Below are positions 17,407 through 26,149 of a DNA stretch of 64,000 nt, one piece after another. The DNA comes from Oribacterium sp. (GTDB lineage Bacteria > Bacillota_A > Clostridia > Lachnospirales > Lachnospiraceae): NCBI GenBank assembly GCA_017940955.1, contig JAGAXP010000317.1:20931-84930 (forward strand), given 5' to 3'. Position numbers and translations under genes: made by a program. Position 1 is the first letter of the stretch. Each line of letters begins with the position of its first letter. The notes beneath the pieces are model-generated. The model was not told where the DNA came from, did not search any database, and was given only the letters and a program-made list of their open reading frames with translations.

Positions 17407-18330
17407 ATGAAAACAGTTGATGTTATCATCCCGACCTACAAACCGGGATCCAAGTTCATAAGGCAGCAGGAGATGCTCCACAGGCAGACTTATCCTGTAA
17501 ACCGTGTGATCATCGTTAACACGGAAGAAAAATACCTGGACATAAGTCTCCTCCGGGATTATGACAGTGTTTCCGTGACGAACATTTCTGCTAAGGAATT
17601 TGATCATGGAGCCACCAGAAATCTCGGGGTTTCCAAATCCAGTGCGGATTATTTTCTTATGATGACGGACGATGCGGTGCCGAAGGATGAATATCTGATT
17701 GAAAATCTTGTCAGGATGATGGAGTCACCACAGGAAAAGGAAATCGGTGCGGTTTACGGAAGGCAGCTTGCGACGGGTGAGAGCTCGGAGGATGAGAAGT
17801 ATTCGAGAAGCTTCAACTATCCCGGAAAGTCCTTTGTGAAAACCGTAGAGGATCTGCCGCGTCTTGGCATCAAGACCTATTTTGAGTCCAATGTCTGCTG
17901 CCTTTACAGAAGAGATGTTTTTGACAGGCTTGGTGGATTTATTGACCATACTATCTTTAATGAGGATATGATCTACTGCTGCAGGATGCTTAAGGCTGGT
18001 TTCGCCAGTGCCTATTGTGCTGAAGCAGCGGTTTTTCATGCACATAATTACACCGGCATGCAGCAGCTGAGAAGAAACTTCGATCTCGGGGTTTCCCAGG
18101 CGGATCATCCAGAGGTATTTGGTGGTCTTAAGTCAGAAGGAGAAGGCATCAAACTTGTTAAGGGTAATGCGGCTGCACTTATGAAAAAGGGAAAGCTTTT
18201 TTCTGTTGTGAGGCTTATATGGATTTCCGGCTGCAAGTATATAGGCTTCCGGCTTGGAAAAAATTATAAGAAGCTTTCAAAGAAAACCATAATGAGATTT
18301 ACAATGAACAAAAATTATTGGGAAAAGTGA
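17407..18330 (+). CDS. Family-2 glycosyltransferase (rhamnosyltransferase-like)
   Basis: GT2 enzyme of 307 residues. The GT-A fold opens with VDVIIPTYKPGSKFIRQQ; the acidic metal motif is LMMTDDAVPKDEYL and the acceptor-side motif FNEDMIYCCRMLKAGF. FDHGATRNLGVSKS is typical of putative rhamnosyltransferases. No membrane helix is evident. The ATG at 17407 is favoured over 17401 because AAAGGA then stands at a usable distance. A 125-base gap without clear signals separates it from the flippase. Donor and acceptor are not determinable. Confidence 0.87.
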   Translation: MKTVDVIIPTYKPGSKFIRQQEMLHRQTYPVNRVIIVNTEEKYLDISLLRDYDSVSVTNISAKEFDHGATRNLGVSKSSADYFLMMTDDAVPKDEYLIENLVRMMESPQEKEIGAVYGRQLATGESSEDEKYSRSFNYPGKSFVKTVEDLPRLGIKTYFESNVCCLYRRDVFDRLGGFIDHTIFNEDMIYCCRMLKAGFASAYCAEAAVFHAHNYTGMQQLRRNFDLGVSQADHPEVFGGLKSEGEGIKLVKGNAAALMKKGKLFSVVRLIWISGCKYIGFRLGKNYKKLSKKTIMRFTMNKNYWEK

Positions 18331-18480
18331 ATTTATACCGTTCCCCTATTTTAAGATACAATAAAACCATATAATGACTGATGGGATAGTTTGGAATAAT
18401 TACTATTATTGGGGACCTATGGGCCGTTGACTGTATGACGAAAAAGCCCAAAAAAACTTTTGCTTAGGAGAGATAGTATT

Positions 18481-18948
18481 ATGATGACGCCGCTTTTCAG
18501 AGCTGTGCTGGTGGTTGCATCTGTCGGAACCCTGACAGTGGTACTTAACCGTATACACAAGGCAAAACTGAATATTGATGATTCTATCTTCTGGATACTT
18601 CTGGTGTTCATGTTTGTGGTGTTTGCGGTATTCCCTGTAGTGCCGGATACATTGGCAGGACTTCTCGGAATCTACAGTACTGCCAATTTCCTGTTCCTCT
18701 TCATGATATTTATCCTTATCATGAGACTTTTTTCCATGAGCATGAGGGTGAGCTCTCTTGAGGACAAGCTCAGAAATCTGGTTCAGGAGCTGGCACTTAA
18801 GGAAAAGAATGAAATGGATGAGAAGACATTGAAATCCACAGCTGATCGGGAAGTCTCCTCAGTGAGGGTTCAGGAAAGACTTGAGGATAAAAATCCGTCA
18901 GAAGAAATCCATACATCAGAACAGGGTGAGGGAAATGACATCAGTTAA
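18481..18948 (+). CDS. DUF2304 membrane protein
   Basis: Small membrane protein of 155 residues with three hydrophobic segments (residues ~5-22, 38-58, 66-86) and then a charged, probably coiled-coil cytosolic tail (SSLEDKLRNLVQELALKEKNE). It matches the DUF2304 layout. DUF2304 proteins commonly accompany polyprenyl-phosphate glycosyltransferases and may anchor or regulate them. AGGAGA lies 10 bases ahead of the ATG at 18481, which decides against an upstream TTG. Its end overlaps the next gene by 14 bases. Confidence 0.82.
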   Translation: MMTPLFRAVLVVASVGTLTVVLNRIHKAKLNIDDSIFWILLVFMFVVFAVFPVVPDTLAGLLGIYSTANFLFLFMIFILIMRLFSMSMRVSSLEDKLRNLVQELALKEKNEMDEKTLKSTADREVSSVRVQERLEDKNPSEEIHTSEQGEGNDIS

Positions 18949-20236
18949 GGGTGAGAAACAAAGATATCTTTTATGGGATATATTTAAGGGCTTCGGAATA
19001 GTGTTTATCGTTTTCGGTCACACCGGAAAGGTTGGCGGTGCCATAGTATATCTTTTCCATCTGGCTCTTTTCTTTTTTGTCACAGGATACTTTTTTAATG
19101 AAGAAAAGTATGGACGGGATCCCTTCAGATATCTCGGAAAACGTATAAAGGGCACTTGGCCAAGGTATATGCTGTACTGCATTTTCTTTGCTCTTACTCA
19201 TAATTACTGTGTGGTCCACGGTCTAATGACACCGGATTCGGCAATATATGACGGCCCCGGGTATCTGAGATCCATAATGAGCAGTATGGTTTTCGAAAGG
19301 CCTGAGCTTTATTCCGGACCCATGTGGTTCGTGCCTTTGTGGCTTTTGGGATCGGTGCTTTTTGCGGGAGTTATATATCTTTCAAACAAGATTTCCGGAG
19401 TTTTTGCTGGAGCCTCTTCGGATGAGGAGAAAAATCCGAATAAGGCTGCGGAAACATCAAAGGTTACTTCCGCAGCGGAATATAAAGCTGGACACAGAGA
19501 CGTGAAAAAGCTTGTGAATCTCGCAAACATTCGAAAAAAATCTGTATCACAGGAATATCAGACCTCTAAGAATATCAGCATTGTGACGATGTCTCTTTTG
19601 TGCCTGATCATAGGATTATATGCAGTGGATAAAGGCATAAATGTCTCATACCATATGGAGCTTGCCTTTGTTATAGAGCCGTTTTTTGTTTTTGGATATT
19701 TCATGAAGAAATACCTTCCCGACTGGCAGGAAAAACTGGGATGGCCCATAATGATCCCGGCAGTGGTATTGATCTTCTTCATCTTCAATAAATTTATAGA
19801 TGCGGGGATATGGTTCGATCTTGCAAGCCAGGATATCTTTGGCTGCTGGTATTATGTTGGCGGAGTTCTGGGCATCATCTTTACCATCATGCTTTCAAAG
19901 CTTGTTGAGAGGGTGGAGGTTAATGATAAGCTCCCGGAAGACAGTAAGCTTAGAGCGTGTCCTTTGTTTACCTTGGGACCGAATCCGGTGGCAGCGCTTC
20001 TTGCAGCTGCCGGAAGATACAGTTTTGATATCATGGCACTCCACATCTTTGTTTTCAAGATGCTGGATATGCTGCTTAGGAAATTGTACTACAGAGATCC
20101 GGCTATGGATCTGTCGCAGTATCCGTCTCCATTGTCACAACAGTGGTGGCTGCTTTATCTGGTGGTACCGGTTGTGGTACCGATGATTGCAGGCATCGCG
20201 ATCGACAGGATAAAAAACAGAATACGTGGAAAGTAA
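18935..20236 (+). CDS. Acyltransferase-3 family membrane protein
   Basis: Membrane acyltransferase of 433 residues. The N-terminal helix carries LLWDIFKGFGIVFIVFGHTG with the conserved His, followed by about ten helices, ending in a basic cytosolic tail (IDRIKNRIRGK). A charged insert of about 60 residues (SSDEEKNPNKAAETSKVTS...) lies between helices near the middle, longer than usual. GGGTGAGGG just upstream supports the ATG at 18935, inside the DUF2304 gene, so the two are translationally coupled. It probably modifies the glycan made by the preceding genes. Confidence 0.86.
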   Translation: MTSVKGEKQRYLLWDIFKGFGIVFIVFGHTGKVGGAIVYLFHLALFFFVTGYFFNEEKYGRDPFRYLGKRIKGTWPRYMLYCIFFALTHNYCVVHGLMTPDSAIYDGPGYLRSIMSSMVFERPELYSGPMWFVPLWLLGSVLFAGVIYLSNKISGVFAGASSDEEKNPNKAAETSKVTSAAEYKAGHRDVKKLVNLANIRKKSVSQEYQTSKNISIVTMSLLCLIIGLYAVDKGINVSYHMELAFVIEPFFVFGYFMKKYLPDWQEKLGWPIMIPAVVLIFFIFNKFIDAGIWFDLASQDIFGCWYYVGGVLGIIFTIMLSKLVERVEVNDKLPEDSKLRACPLFTLGPNPVAALLAAAGRYSFDIMALHIFVFKMLDMLLRKLYYRDPAMDLSQYPSPLSQQWWLLYLVVPVVVPMIAGIAIDRIKNRIRGK

Positions 20237-20239
20237 GTA

Positions 20240-20285
20240 AAAGCCGGAGGGCATCCGTTTATAGATGGATATCCTCCGGCTTTTG
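20240..20285. terminator. Bidirectional terminator between convergent acyltransferase genes
   Basis: AAAGCCGGAGG (20240-20250) pairs with CCTCCGGCTTT (20273-20283), with an inner ATCC/GGAT pairing. A T-run follows on the plus strand and an A-run precedes it, so it can serve both convergent genes. Confidence 0.88.
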
Positions 20286-20305
20286 TTGAAATCTTATGTC
20301 ATGAC

Positions 20306-21487
20306 TTAAATGATGCTTTTCTTTATTATAGTGTTTATTTTTTTTATCACTCTGTTTTGAAGCTTTCCAACAGTGTTTTCATAAGCCCATGCTGTAATAA
20401 ACAAGGCTATAAAGGTGGCGATTGCCAGGATTATGAACTCTTTGCTGTAGGATATGCGATTTACCATCAACACGTAGAGGTGAAGCGAAAAGCAGGCGAT
20501 GAGCGGAAAGTGTATAAGATAAATCGAAAAATTGGATGGGGCCAGGATTTTCAGAGGCTTTATCTCCAATGCCTTTTGCAATACAGACGAGTGCATGATT
20601 CCAAGAATAAGGAAAAAGCTGAAGCCTATTACCCAGTACATGTTCCAGATGAAGTATTTGCTCATTTCCGGAAAATGTGCATGTATATAAGGAAAAAGGA
20701 TATTGGTAAGTCCTCCGGCATCCAGAAAGACGGGCACAAGCGCAATAGGCAGGAAGATGAAGTTGCTGCCTTTCTGTATATGTTCATTAATCCTCATCAG
20801 CACTACACCCAACAGCACCAGATGAAAGTGGAAGAAGTTTGGCTCCGGGAGATGAAAAAAACTATAGATCATACAAAGAAGACAGATAATGTCATAAATG
20901 ATAACTGCCGTTCCCGATTTGTTTGATACTTTCTTCTCTAAGAGTTCCCTTACAAAATTATATAAAAAGATAAAACAGGTTCCGAAAAAGATGTACTTCA
21001 TCATCCATAATGGGCCATTCAGTTCGCCGCTCATGGTCAGTGAGGCAGTGATGACCCCGATTAAGGTTGGTGCATGATTGTAGAAAGTGCCTATCCAGCT
21101 GTTATTCAGAAGCCGGCTGGATATTACAGTAGGAAATCCGATGGTGTAGTAAATCACAAACGAAATAAGATTTATAAAGAAAAACGGAATCACAAACCTG
21201 ATATATCTGGTGACAAACTGTATGATCAGGTCTTTCGCAGACTTTATATTTTTATGTGCCGCAAGGAATCCTGCCAGCATACAGAAACCATAAAGTGCGA
21301 GATTTGAATCCACAAGTATTGAGAGCGGCGGCAGAAAAAGCGTCTGAAGCTCAGGACGAAGCTCCGGTTTAATCTCACACATTGTCCAGAATGCCCCGGT
21401 AAAGTGGGTCCAGAAAATAATGAGACAGAATATATATTTCAATGAATCAAGATAGTAAAGTCTCTTAGAAGCTGATTTCTCTGACAT
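20306..21487 (-). CDS. Acyltransferase-3 family membrane protein
   Basis: Third Acyl_transf_3 membrane protein of the region, 393 residues and about ten helices, with KRLYYLDSLKYIFCLIIFWTH as the first segment and its conserved His. It ends in a basic helix (KLQNRVIKKINTIIKKSII). The ATG at 21487 is preferred to the one 57 bases upstream because GAGG stands 5-6 bases before it on the minus strand. It is transcribed toward the plus-strand acyltransferase and shares its terminator. Substrate unknown. Confidence 0.84.
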   Translation of the reverse strand: MSEKSASKRLYYLDSLKYIFCLIIFWTHFTGAFWTMCEIKPELRPELQTLFLPPLSILVDSNLALYGFCMLAGFLAAHKNIKSAKDLIIQFVTRYIRFVIPFFFINLISFVIYYTIGFPTVISSRLLNNSWIGTFYNHAPTLIGVITASLTMSGELNGPLWMMKYIFFGTCFIFLYNFVRELLEKKVSNKSGTAVIIYDIICLLCMIYSFFHLPEPNFFHFHLVLLGVVLMRINEHIQKGSNFIFLPIALVPVFLDAGGLTNILFPYIHAHFPEMSKYFIWNMYWVIGFSFFLILGIMHSSVLQKALEIKPLKILAPSNFSIYLIHFPLIACFSLHLYVLMVNRISYSKEFIILAIATFIALFITAWAYENTVGKLQNRVIKKINTIIKKSII

Positions 21488-21638
21488 AAAAACCTCATTT
21501 TGTTTTTTGAATTCCGGAAGGCGATACAAAAACCGGTCCTCCATTAGATAACTTTACTAAAAACAAATAAAAACCTCAATAAATATGATATGCTTTGGAT
21601 GTTAAGAAGATTTTTGGAATTCAGGGGGCATATTTCAG

Positions 21639-23084
21639 ATGCTTAAGCTTCATAAGATATATTTTCTGACAATCCTTATTATGGGCATGATTTTCACTGC
21701 GGTGCTCCCGCCACTTTCGGCCCCGGATGAAGTACTGCATTTCGTCGGAGCCTATGAGCTTTCAAACAAGCTGATGCTTAAGCCCGCAAGGGACACAGAT
21801 GGAAATGTCATCATCCGAAAGGAGGATGAGTATATCGTGAACTGGCCCGGAGACAATGACTGGAATAAAGCAACGGTTATCGGGCAGACACTGGACTCTT
21901 CGGTTTACAAAGAAATACATAGTTATGGCTTCTTCGGTGAGAGAGAAGAAGGAGAAAGCATTACCCTGCAGCAGCCAGTGGCAACAACTCCACTTGCATA
22001 TCTTATGCCTGCTATAGGAATCACTCTGGCAAGACTTGTCCACCTCAGCGCCTTTGGACTTCTGTTCCTGGGAAGATTTATGAATCTTCTTCTTTTTACC
22101 GTCCTCGGTGCCCTGTCTGTCAGAAGAACTCCGGTTGGAAAGAAAGTGTTTTTTGCCGTATCCCTTTTCCCGATGACATTGGAGATAGCAGGAAGCTACA
22201 GCTATGACTCCTATATCATTGCGCTGAGCTTTTATCTTACGGCGGTAATCCTTGACCACGCTGTCGGAAGCGAAGACCGGATGATCACTTTGAGAGACAT
22301 AGTGGAGATGGGAATCCTGGCGGTTCTTCTGTCGCCCTGCAAGATGATCTATGCAACGCTTTTTGCATTGTGCCTAATGATCCCCGTGAAAAAGTGGAAA
22401 AAACCAAGCCTTATGAGATGGGGGCTTACAGTTTTACTTATAGGAGCATTTATAATCGGATCCATCGTTCTGGTGAATCTTCGTGAGGTACTCCGCTATG
22501 TTAATGCTTCCGGCGTGACGCAGGCACCTGAATTCACTTCCTCAGGTGAGGTGAATATCGTAAAGCTTCATGATCTGTCAGAACTCATCCGGGATAAAAC
22601 CCTGGTATTCCGCATCATCAGAAATACTTTCCAGATTCTGGGCACTCAGTATCTGGGCACCACAGTCGGCATGTGGCTTGGCGCATTTGACAGAGGACTG
22701 ACAACACCAACACCTTTCCTTTTTATATTCTGGATTGGCTCGATCCTTACCGGAGCATATGACCCGGAAGAACCGGTTCCGGAAATAAGGAAACGACTTA
22801 TCATGGCAGGAACCGTTATTTTCCTGACCTTTATACTGCTTACCAGCATGCTGCTTTCCTACACTCCGGCAGACACTTTCTATATCTTGGGTGTCCAGGG
22901 AAGATACTTCCTCCCATATCTGCCGGTACTGCTCCTTTGCTTTCGCTCCGAGTGGATAAAAACTCTTTTAGGAAAATTCAAAGCAGCACAGTTCATGCCG
23001 AAAGCCTTTCTTCTTTTAGAAATCCTGATGGACGGAATAGTCCTGACAGGATGCTATCTGACTGTTGTTTCAAGAGTTTCCTAG
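21639..23084 (+). CDS. DUF2142 polytopic membrane protein
   Basis: Membrane protein of 481 residues matching the DUF2142 family: first helix followed by LPPLSAPDEVLHFVGAYELS, where the D-E pair faces outside as in GT-C glycosyltransferases, then around ten helices. The GT-C-like architecture suggests it transfers a sugar from a polyprenyl-phosphate donor, but the family has no firmly assigned reaction. CAGGGGG lies 9 bases before the ATG. The Wzm-like permease follows 135 bases later on the same strand. Confidence 0.84.
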   Translation: MLKLHKIYFLTILIMGMIFTAVLPPLSAPDEVLHFVGAYELSNKLMLKPARDTDGNVIIRKEDEYIVNWPGDNDWNKATVIGQTLDSSVYKEIHSYGFFGEREEGESITLQQPVATTPLAYLMPAIGITLARLVHLSAFGLLFLGRFMNLLLFTVLGALSVRRTPVGKKVFFAVSLFPMTLEIAGSYSYDSYIIALSFYLTAVILDHAVGSEDRMITLRDIVEMGILAVLLSPCKMIYATLFALCLMIPVKKWKKPSLMRWGLTVLLIGAFIIGSIVLVNLREVLRYVNASGVTQAPEFTSSGEVNIVKLHDLSELIRDKTLVFRIIRNTFQILGTQYLGTTVGMWLGAFDRGLTTPTPFLFIFWIGSILTGAYDPEEPVPEIRKRLIMAGTVIFLTFILLTSMLLSYTPADTFYILGVQGRYFLPYLPVLLLCFRSEWIKTLLGKFKAAQFMPKAFLLLEILMDGIVLTGCYLTVVSRVS

Positions 23085-23219
23085 TTCAGCAGAGACACAG
23101 GCGGCTTGGAACCGGAGCAGAAACAGGATTAGGAGAAATGTCAAAAAAGTGGTATAATGAATCATTAAGATTTTTCGAGGAGTTAATAAAAAGGCTTTTC
23201 ACAGAGCCCCTGTAAATAT

Positions 23220-24035
23220 ATGAAATATTTAAAAGAACTGATAAAGGATATCATCGCGAGAAGGAGGATGATCCTGGATCTCGCAAAGTCGGATTTCCGG
23301 AAAAGATTTGTGGGATCTTATTTCGGGATCATCTGGATGTTTGTCCAGCCTCTCGTTACGGTAACTATCTATGCTTTTATTTTCGGACCCTACGGCTTCA
23401 AATCGGCGCCGCCGGTTCCCGACACAAGCTACGTAATCTGGCTCATCCCCGGTCTTGTTCCCTGGTTTTACTTCAGTGAAGCCATGAACACCATAACAGG
23501 AATACTTCATGAGTACAGCTATCTGGTGAAGAAGGTTGTATTCCCGGTGGAGCTTTTGCCCATCATAAAGCTTGCATCCTGCTTTTTTGTACACCTCTGC
23601 TTTATAGTTATCATGCTTATGGCATATCTCATCTCAGGAAAGATGCCGCAGCCAAGCTGGATACAGATCCTGTACTACAGCTTTGCGGCTTCCGTGCTGG
23701 CACTGGGACTCGGTTATCTCACAAGCGCCGTTAATGTCTTTTTCAAGGACATGCAGCAGATAGTGGGGATAATGCTTCAGTTCGGCATCTGGATGTGCCC
23801 CATCATGTATGATGAGACCTTGTTCACAAGCCGTGCACCCTGGGTCGGAACAGTACTTAAGTTAAACCCGTTTTATTACATAGTCGCAGGGTACCGTGAT
23901 TCAATGCTTACAGGGGATCCGTTCTGGATGAGACCGACACTGAGCATTTACTTTTGGGCAGTCACACTCATTATATTTTTCATGGGACTCGGATTTTTCA
24001 AACGGGTACGCCCGCATTTTTCCGATGTTCTTTAA
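23220..24035 (+). CDS. ABC-2 polysaccharide/teichoic-acid exporter permease (Wzm/TagG-like)
   Basis: Six-helix permease of 271 residues typical of polysaccharide ABC exporters: an amphipathic N-terminus (LAKSDFRKRFVGSYFGIIWM), the LVPWFYFSEAMNTI segment and LNPFYYIVAGYRD near the C-terminus. It would export a complete lipid-linked glycan with a Wzt/TagH ATPase. No such ATPase lies in the neighbouring genes; the next 170 bases hold a repeat-like structured element and then an unrelated acyltransferase. The ribosome-binding site is weak. It is probably functional if an ATPase is encoded elsewhere. Confidence 0.88.
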   Translation: MKYLKELIKDIIARRRMILDLAKSDFRKRFVGSYFGIIWMFVQPLVTVTIYAFIFGPYGFKSAPPVPDTSYVIWLIPGLVPWFYFSEAMNTITGILHEYSYLVKKVVFPVELLPIIKLASCFFVHLCFIVIMLMAYLISGKMPQPSWIQILYYSFAASVLALGLGYLTSAVNVFFKDMQQIVGIMLQFGIWMCPIMYDETLFTSRAPWVGTVLKLNPFYYIVAGYRDSMLTGDPFWMRPTLSIYFWAVTLIIFFMGLGFFKRVRPHFSDVL

Positions 24036-24105
24036 TGATTGACAGAAACAGTTATGCTTCTCTGGATATCAGAATTCAGAGACATTAACGAATAAACTTA
24101 TAAGG

Positions 24106-24171
24106 AAAGAATCTTTACGGATTCTTTTGAAGCGGTCAAAGCCGCGTGGCTCCTGCGATTGTGAAAATCGC
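24106..24171 (+). repeat. Structured element S, copy A
   Basis: Three consecutive helices: AAAGAATCT/GGATTCTTT around TTAC, the near-palindrome AGCCGCGTGGCT, and GCGATT/AATCGC. The same series occurs at 38068-38139. Differences in helices 1 and 2 give G-U for G-C; helix 3 has a different sequence but still pairs. Confidence 0.6.
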
Positions 24172-24210
24172 GGTCAGTCAGTACGAAGAGTCAAGATTCA
24201 GGAGGAATTC

Positions 24211-24960
24211 ATGATATACACAATATTTGCATTGGCACATTTGATCTTTTTCTTCACAATTGCTGATATGTTCAATGCTAAAAAAATAGAAAAAACAGAG
24301 GACAGAAGAGAAAGATCCCTTGCAACTCTCAATAAGGTGCAGGTGTTGTTCCGTAACATACTTGATTCCTGCAAGGTTACCTATGAGGTTGAAGGAATGG
24401 AGAACCTTACAAACATTCCAAAGGAAGAGGGAGTTATGTTTGTGGGCAATCACCGCTCCTATTTTGACGTGGTCATAGGCTACACACTTGTAGACAGGCC
24501 GACAGGCTTTATTGCAAAGATCGAGATGCAGAAGATAAAGCCTATGGCTAGATGGATGGACTATGCAGGCTGCCTCATGATAGACAGAAACGACCTGAGA
24601 CAGTCACTTAAGGTGATCCTTACAGCTATAAAGTACGTTAAGGCCGGTATTTCCATCTACATATATCCCGAAGGAACACGTTCTAAGGGTGAGACGGAAG
24701 AGGAGATGCTGCCTTTCAAGGAAGGTTCCTTCAAGATCGCAGAGAAAACCGGCTGCAAGATAGTGCCGATTTCGATGATACACACAAGAGAAGTTCTGGA
24801 ATCTCATTTTCCTTTTATTCACCCTCAGCATGTTAAGGTAAAGATCGGTGAACCGATACTTATGAGTGAGCTTACGGAAGATGAAAAGAATCATATCGGA
24901 AGCTATGCAAGGGACAAGGTTATAGAGGGCATAAAGGAATTAAAAGCAAAAGAAGCATAA
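24211..24960 (+). CDS. 1-acyl-sn-glycerol-3-phosphate acyltransferase (PlsC-like)
   Basis: Lysophosphatidic-acid acyltransferase family enzyme, 249 residues, for phospholipid synthesis. The catalytic block FVGNHRSYFDVVIG contains a HxxxxD motif, followed by MIDRNDLRQS and the acceptor motif YIYPEGTRSKGE. An N-terminal hydrophobic helix (residues 2-19) tethers it to the membrane. The start at 24211 is set by AGGAGG directly upstream; the longer frame from 24127 would read through element S. pheA follows 32 bases later. Confidence 0.9.
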   Translation: MIYTIFALAHLIFFFTIADMFNAKKIEKTEDRRERSLATLNKVQVLFRNILDSCKVTYEVEGMENLTNIPKEEGVMFVGNHRSYFDVVIGYTLVDRPTGFIAKIEMQKIKPMARWMDYAGCLMIDRNDLRQSLKVILTAIKYVKAGISIYIYPEGTRSKGETEEEMLPFKEGSFKIAEKTGCKIVPISMIHTREVLESHFPFIHPQHVKVKIGEPILMSELTEDEKNHIGSYARDKVIEGIKELKAKEA

Positions 24961-24992
24961 AGACAAAATTCAGAGACTGAAAGGACCGACAC

Positions 24993-26135
24993 ATGGAGAA
25001 CAAAGAGACACTTCTGGATATCAGGGATCAGCTTGACATCATAGACAGAGACATTACCATGCTTTACAAGAAACGCATGGATCTCTGCGCAAGGGTTGCC
25101 GAGATAAAGATCGGCAGCGGAAAGGCTGTATTTGACCCGGCAAGGGAACAGGAGAAGCTGGAGTCAGTTGCGTCTTATCTGGACAGTGATTTTGACAGGA
25201 AGGCCATAAAGGAGCTTTACCGTCAGATGATGACCATATCCCGGAGACTCCAGTTCGGTATCATGTCTCAGCACGGGAAGAATTTTGATTCCGGCTTCAT
25301 AAAGATAGGCAAGATAGATAAAGCCGGAAAGAAGGCTGTATATCAGGGCGTTGAAGGCGCCTATGCCCAGCTTGCGGCATTCCAATGTTTCGGCACAGAC
25401 TATGACATAGAAAGCGTTCATACCTGGAAGGACGCAGCGGACATGGTGATGGGAGGGAAAGCCGACTATGCGGTTATCCCTATTGAAAACTCAAGTCATG
25501 GCGTGGTATCGGATAATTTTGACCTGATGATAAAATATCCCGAACTTGCTATAATAGAGGAAGTAGATTTAAAGGTGGAACATGCACTTATGAGTGTAGA
25601 GGGAGCTTCCGTTTCGGGACTTAAGGAAGTGTATTCCCACCCTCAGGCATTGGGACAGTGCAGCGACTTTTTTGATTCACATCCGGACATAAAGCCTGTG
25701 CCGGTCATCAATACAGCCGTTGCTGCAAAGTACGTGAAAGATAAGGGAGATGCAACGATAGCTGCATTAGCCTCAGAAAGAGCTGCTGAGCTTTACGGTC
25801 TTAAGATCCTTCAGAAATCCGTGAACCGGCAGAAAACCAACACCACAAGATTTCTCGTTATCGGAAAGGACAAGGTTTACACCGATAAGGCAAAGAGGAT
25901 AAGTCTCTGCTTTGAGGCTCAGCACGAGCCGGGAGCTTTGTACAACATCCTCGGAAACTTTATTTTCAATGATGTCAATATGACCATGATCTCATCCCGT
26001 CCTATTCCGGAACACATCTTTGAGTATCGCTTTTTTGTTGATATCGAAGGAAGACTTGACATGCCAAATGTTATCAATGCTATTTCCGGCATGGGAGATC
26101 AGGTGTCAGAATTAAGGATACTCGGTAACTACTGA
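24993..26135 (+). CDS. pheA: Bifunctional chorismate mutase / prephenate dehydratase
   Basis: P-protein of phenylalanine synthesis, 380 residues, converting chorismate to prephenate and then phenylpyruvate. The chorismate mutase domain covers residues ~5-90 (LDIIDRDITMLYKKRMDLCA). Prephenate dehydratase follows from ~112 with YQGVEGAYAQLAAFQ and VIPIENSSHGVV, ending at the TTRFLVIG motif. The C-terminal ACT domain contains PGALYNILGNF and a SSRP motif, close to the ESRP phenylalanine-binding motif, so feedback inhibition is likely. AAAGG stands 8 bases before the ATG. No T-box leader is seen upstream. Confidence 0.95.
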   Translation: MENKETLLDIRDQLDIIDRDITMLYKKRMDLCARVAEIKIGSGKAVFDPAREQEKLESVASYLDSDFDRKAIKELYRQMMTISRRLQFGIMSQHGKNFDSGFIKIGKIDKAGKKAVYQGVEGAYAQLAAFQCFGTDYDIESVHTWKDAADMVMGGKADYAVIPIENSSHGVVSDNFDLMIKYPELAIIEEVDLKVEHALMSVEGASVSGLKEVYSHPQALGQCSDFFDSHPDIKPVPVINTAVAAKYVKDKGDATIAALASERAAELYGLKILQKSVNRQKTNTTRFLVIGKDKVYTDKAKRISLCFEAQHEPGALYNILGNFIFNDVNMTMISSRPIPEHIFEYRFFVDIEGRLDMPNVINAISGMGDQVSELRILGNY

Positions 26136-26149
26136 TAAGGGAGTTTGCC

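Noticed and set aside
22937..23215. Open frame of 92 codons overlapping the end of the DUF2142 gene.
   Set aside because: Most of it is an alternate frame of a real gene and the rest lies in the intergenic gap; no supporting start signal.
24127..24210. Longer start of the PlsC-like gene at 24127.
   Set aside because: This frame translates element S, while AGGAGG just before 24211 and the family N-terminus support the later start.
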